5,855 nucleotides of DNA from Flavobacteriales bacterium (GTDB lineage Bacteria > Bacteroidota > Bacteroidia > Flavobacteriales > Flavobacteriaceae), in assembly GCA_003229235.1 (NCBI GenBank), contig QIIH01000368.1:1-5855 (forward strand), written 5' to 3'. Under the pieces are notes generated by a model that searched no databases, was not told the origin of the DNA, and saw nothing but the letters and a program-made list of their open reading frames with translations. The position numbers were made by a program, and so were the translations under genes. Shown here piece by piece: positions 5,331 to 5,855 of the stretch (its first letter is position 1; every line of letters begins with the position of its first letter).

Positions 5331-5855
5331 TGGCAGATGTTATTCAACTTTTACCAGATCATGTAGCAAACCAAATTGCTGCGGGCGAAGTAGTACAACG
5401 CCCTGCTTCTGTGGTTAAAGAATTGCTTGAAAATGCTGTAGATGCTGGTGCCACTCAAGTTAAATTGGTAGTTGGCGATGCAGGAAAACGTCTTATTCAA
5501 GTAATAGACGATGGGGTAGGGATGTCTAACAACGATGCTAAAGCCAGTTTTGAAAGGCATGCAACTTCTAAAATTACGTCGGCTCAAGATTTATTTACAT
5601 TAAGCACTAAAGGTTTTCGTGGAGAGGCCTTGGCAAGTATTGCTGCGATCGCTAAGGTCGAGCTAAAAACTAGGCAAAAAGACACAGAGCTAGGGACGCA
5701 TATTAAGATTGAGGGCAGTAAATTGCTTTCGCAAGAATCTTGTGTGACTAGTGTTGGGACCATAGTTAGTGTGAAAAATCTATTTTACAATATTCCCGCT
5801 AGGCGGAATTTTTTAAAGAGTACTACTGTAGAATTAAGACATATAATAGACCAAT
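5330..5855 (+). CDS. mutL: DNA mismatch repair protein MutL (5' part, cut by the window end)
   Basis: MutL is the ATP-dependent mismatch-repair mediator that links MutS recognition to downstream nicking and excision. Only the first 175 codons are in the window, with no stop reached. They make up most of the N-terminal GHKL ATPase domain: [20 protein letters not shown] (7-26); motif [13 protein letters not shown] (30-41) with the catalytic Glu31 and Mg-binding Asn35; motif II IDDGVGM (59-65); RHATSKI (76-82); motif [13 protein letters not shown] (95-104), the MutL family signature; and [18 protein letters not shown] (147-164). All ATPase motifs are intact. Whether the C-terminal endonuclease motif exists cannot be judged here. 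The ATG shares its A with the TAA stop of the preceding membrane-protein gene. Confidence 0.97.
   Translation, partial: MADVIQLLPDHVANQIAAGEVVQRPASVVKELLENAVDAGATQVKLVVGDAGKRLIQVIDDGVGMSNNDAKASFERHATSKITSAQDLFTLSTKGFRGEALASIAAIAKVELKTRQKDTELGTHIKIEGSKLLSQESCVTSVGTIVSVKNLFYNIPARRNFLKSTTVELRHIIDQ

Noticed and set aside
5351..5587. Minus-strand open frame antisense to mutL
   Set aside because: The plus strand carries the intact MutL ATPase motifs over the same bases.

Overview
The window looks like chromosomal core DNA from a member of the Bacteroidota, most likely the class Flavobacteriia. Reasons: AT-rich intergenic DNA; start codons without usable Shine-Dalgarno sequences; two perfect copies of the Bacteroidota -7 promoter element TAnnTTTG; protein sequences typical of the group (RibH, RecF, MutL and a DUF721 protein next to recF). 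I see no mobile element, CRISPR array, tRNA or rRNA.

Layout. Block 1, plus strand (93-1618): a PhoD-like metallophosphatase lipoprotein, then ndk (nucleoside diphosphate kinase) behind its own promoter. Block 2, minus strand (3454 down to 1663): recF, a small lipocalin-like lipoprotein and a DUF721/DciA-like protein. Their stop and start codons overlap (ATGA and TAATG), so they form one tightly coupled operon. Blocks 1 and 2 converge on a perfect 16-bp bidirectional terminator hairpin at 1632-1668. Block 3, plus strand (3605 to the window end): a membrane-anchored TPR protein and ribH, 2 nt apart; a 164-nt gap; a 98-aa single-pass membrane protein; and the start of mutL, which overlaps the membrane-protein stop codon by one base and runs off the window.

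The genes are mostly housekeeping: nucleotide pools (ndk), recombination repair and probable helicase loading (recF, DUF721), mismatch repair (mutL), riboflavin synthesis (ribH), and envelope proteins (two lipoproteins, two single-pass membrane proteins).

The most unusual feature is in ndk. The gene is open and well conserved from end to end, but the active-site motif N-x-x-H-G-S-D is cut down to Y-G-S-D. About seven residues are missing, including the phospho-accepting catalytic histidine and the nearby asparagine. The pattern fits a clean in-frame 21-nt deletion, so the encoded protein should not work as an NDP kinase. The other genes appear intact.
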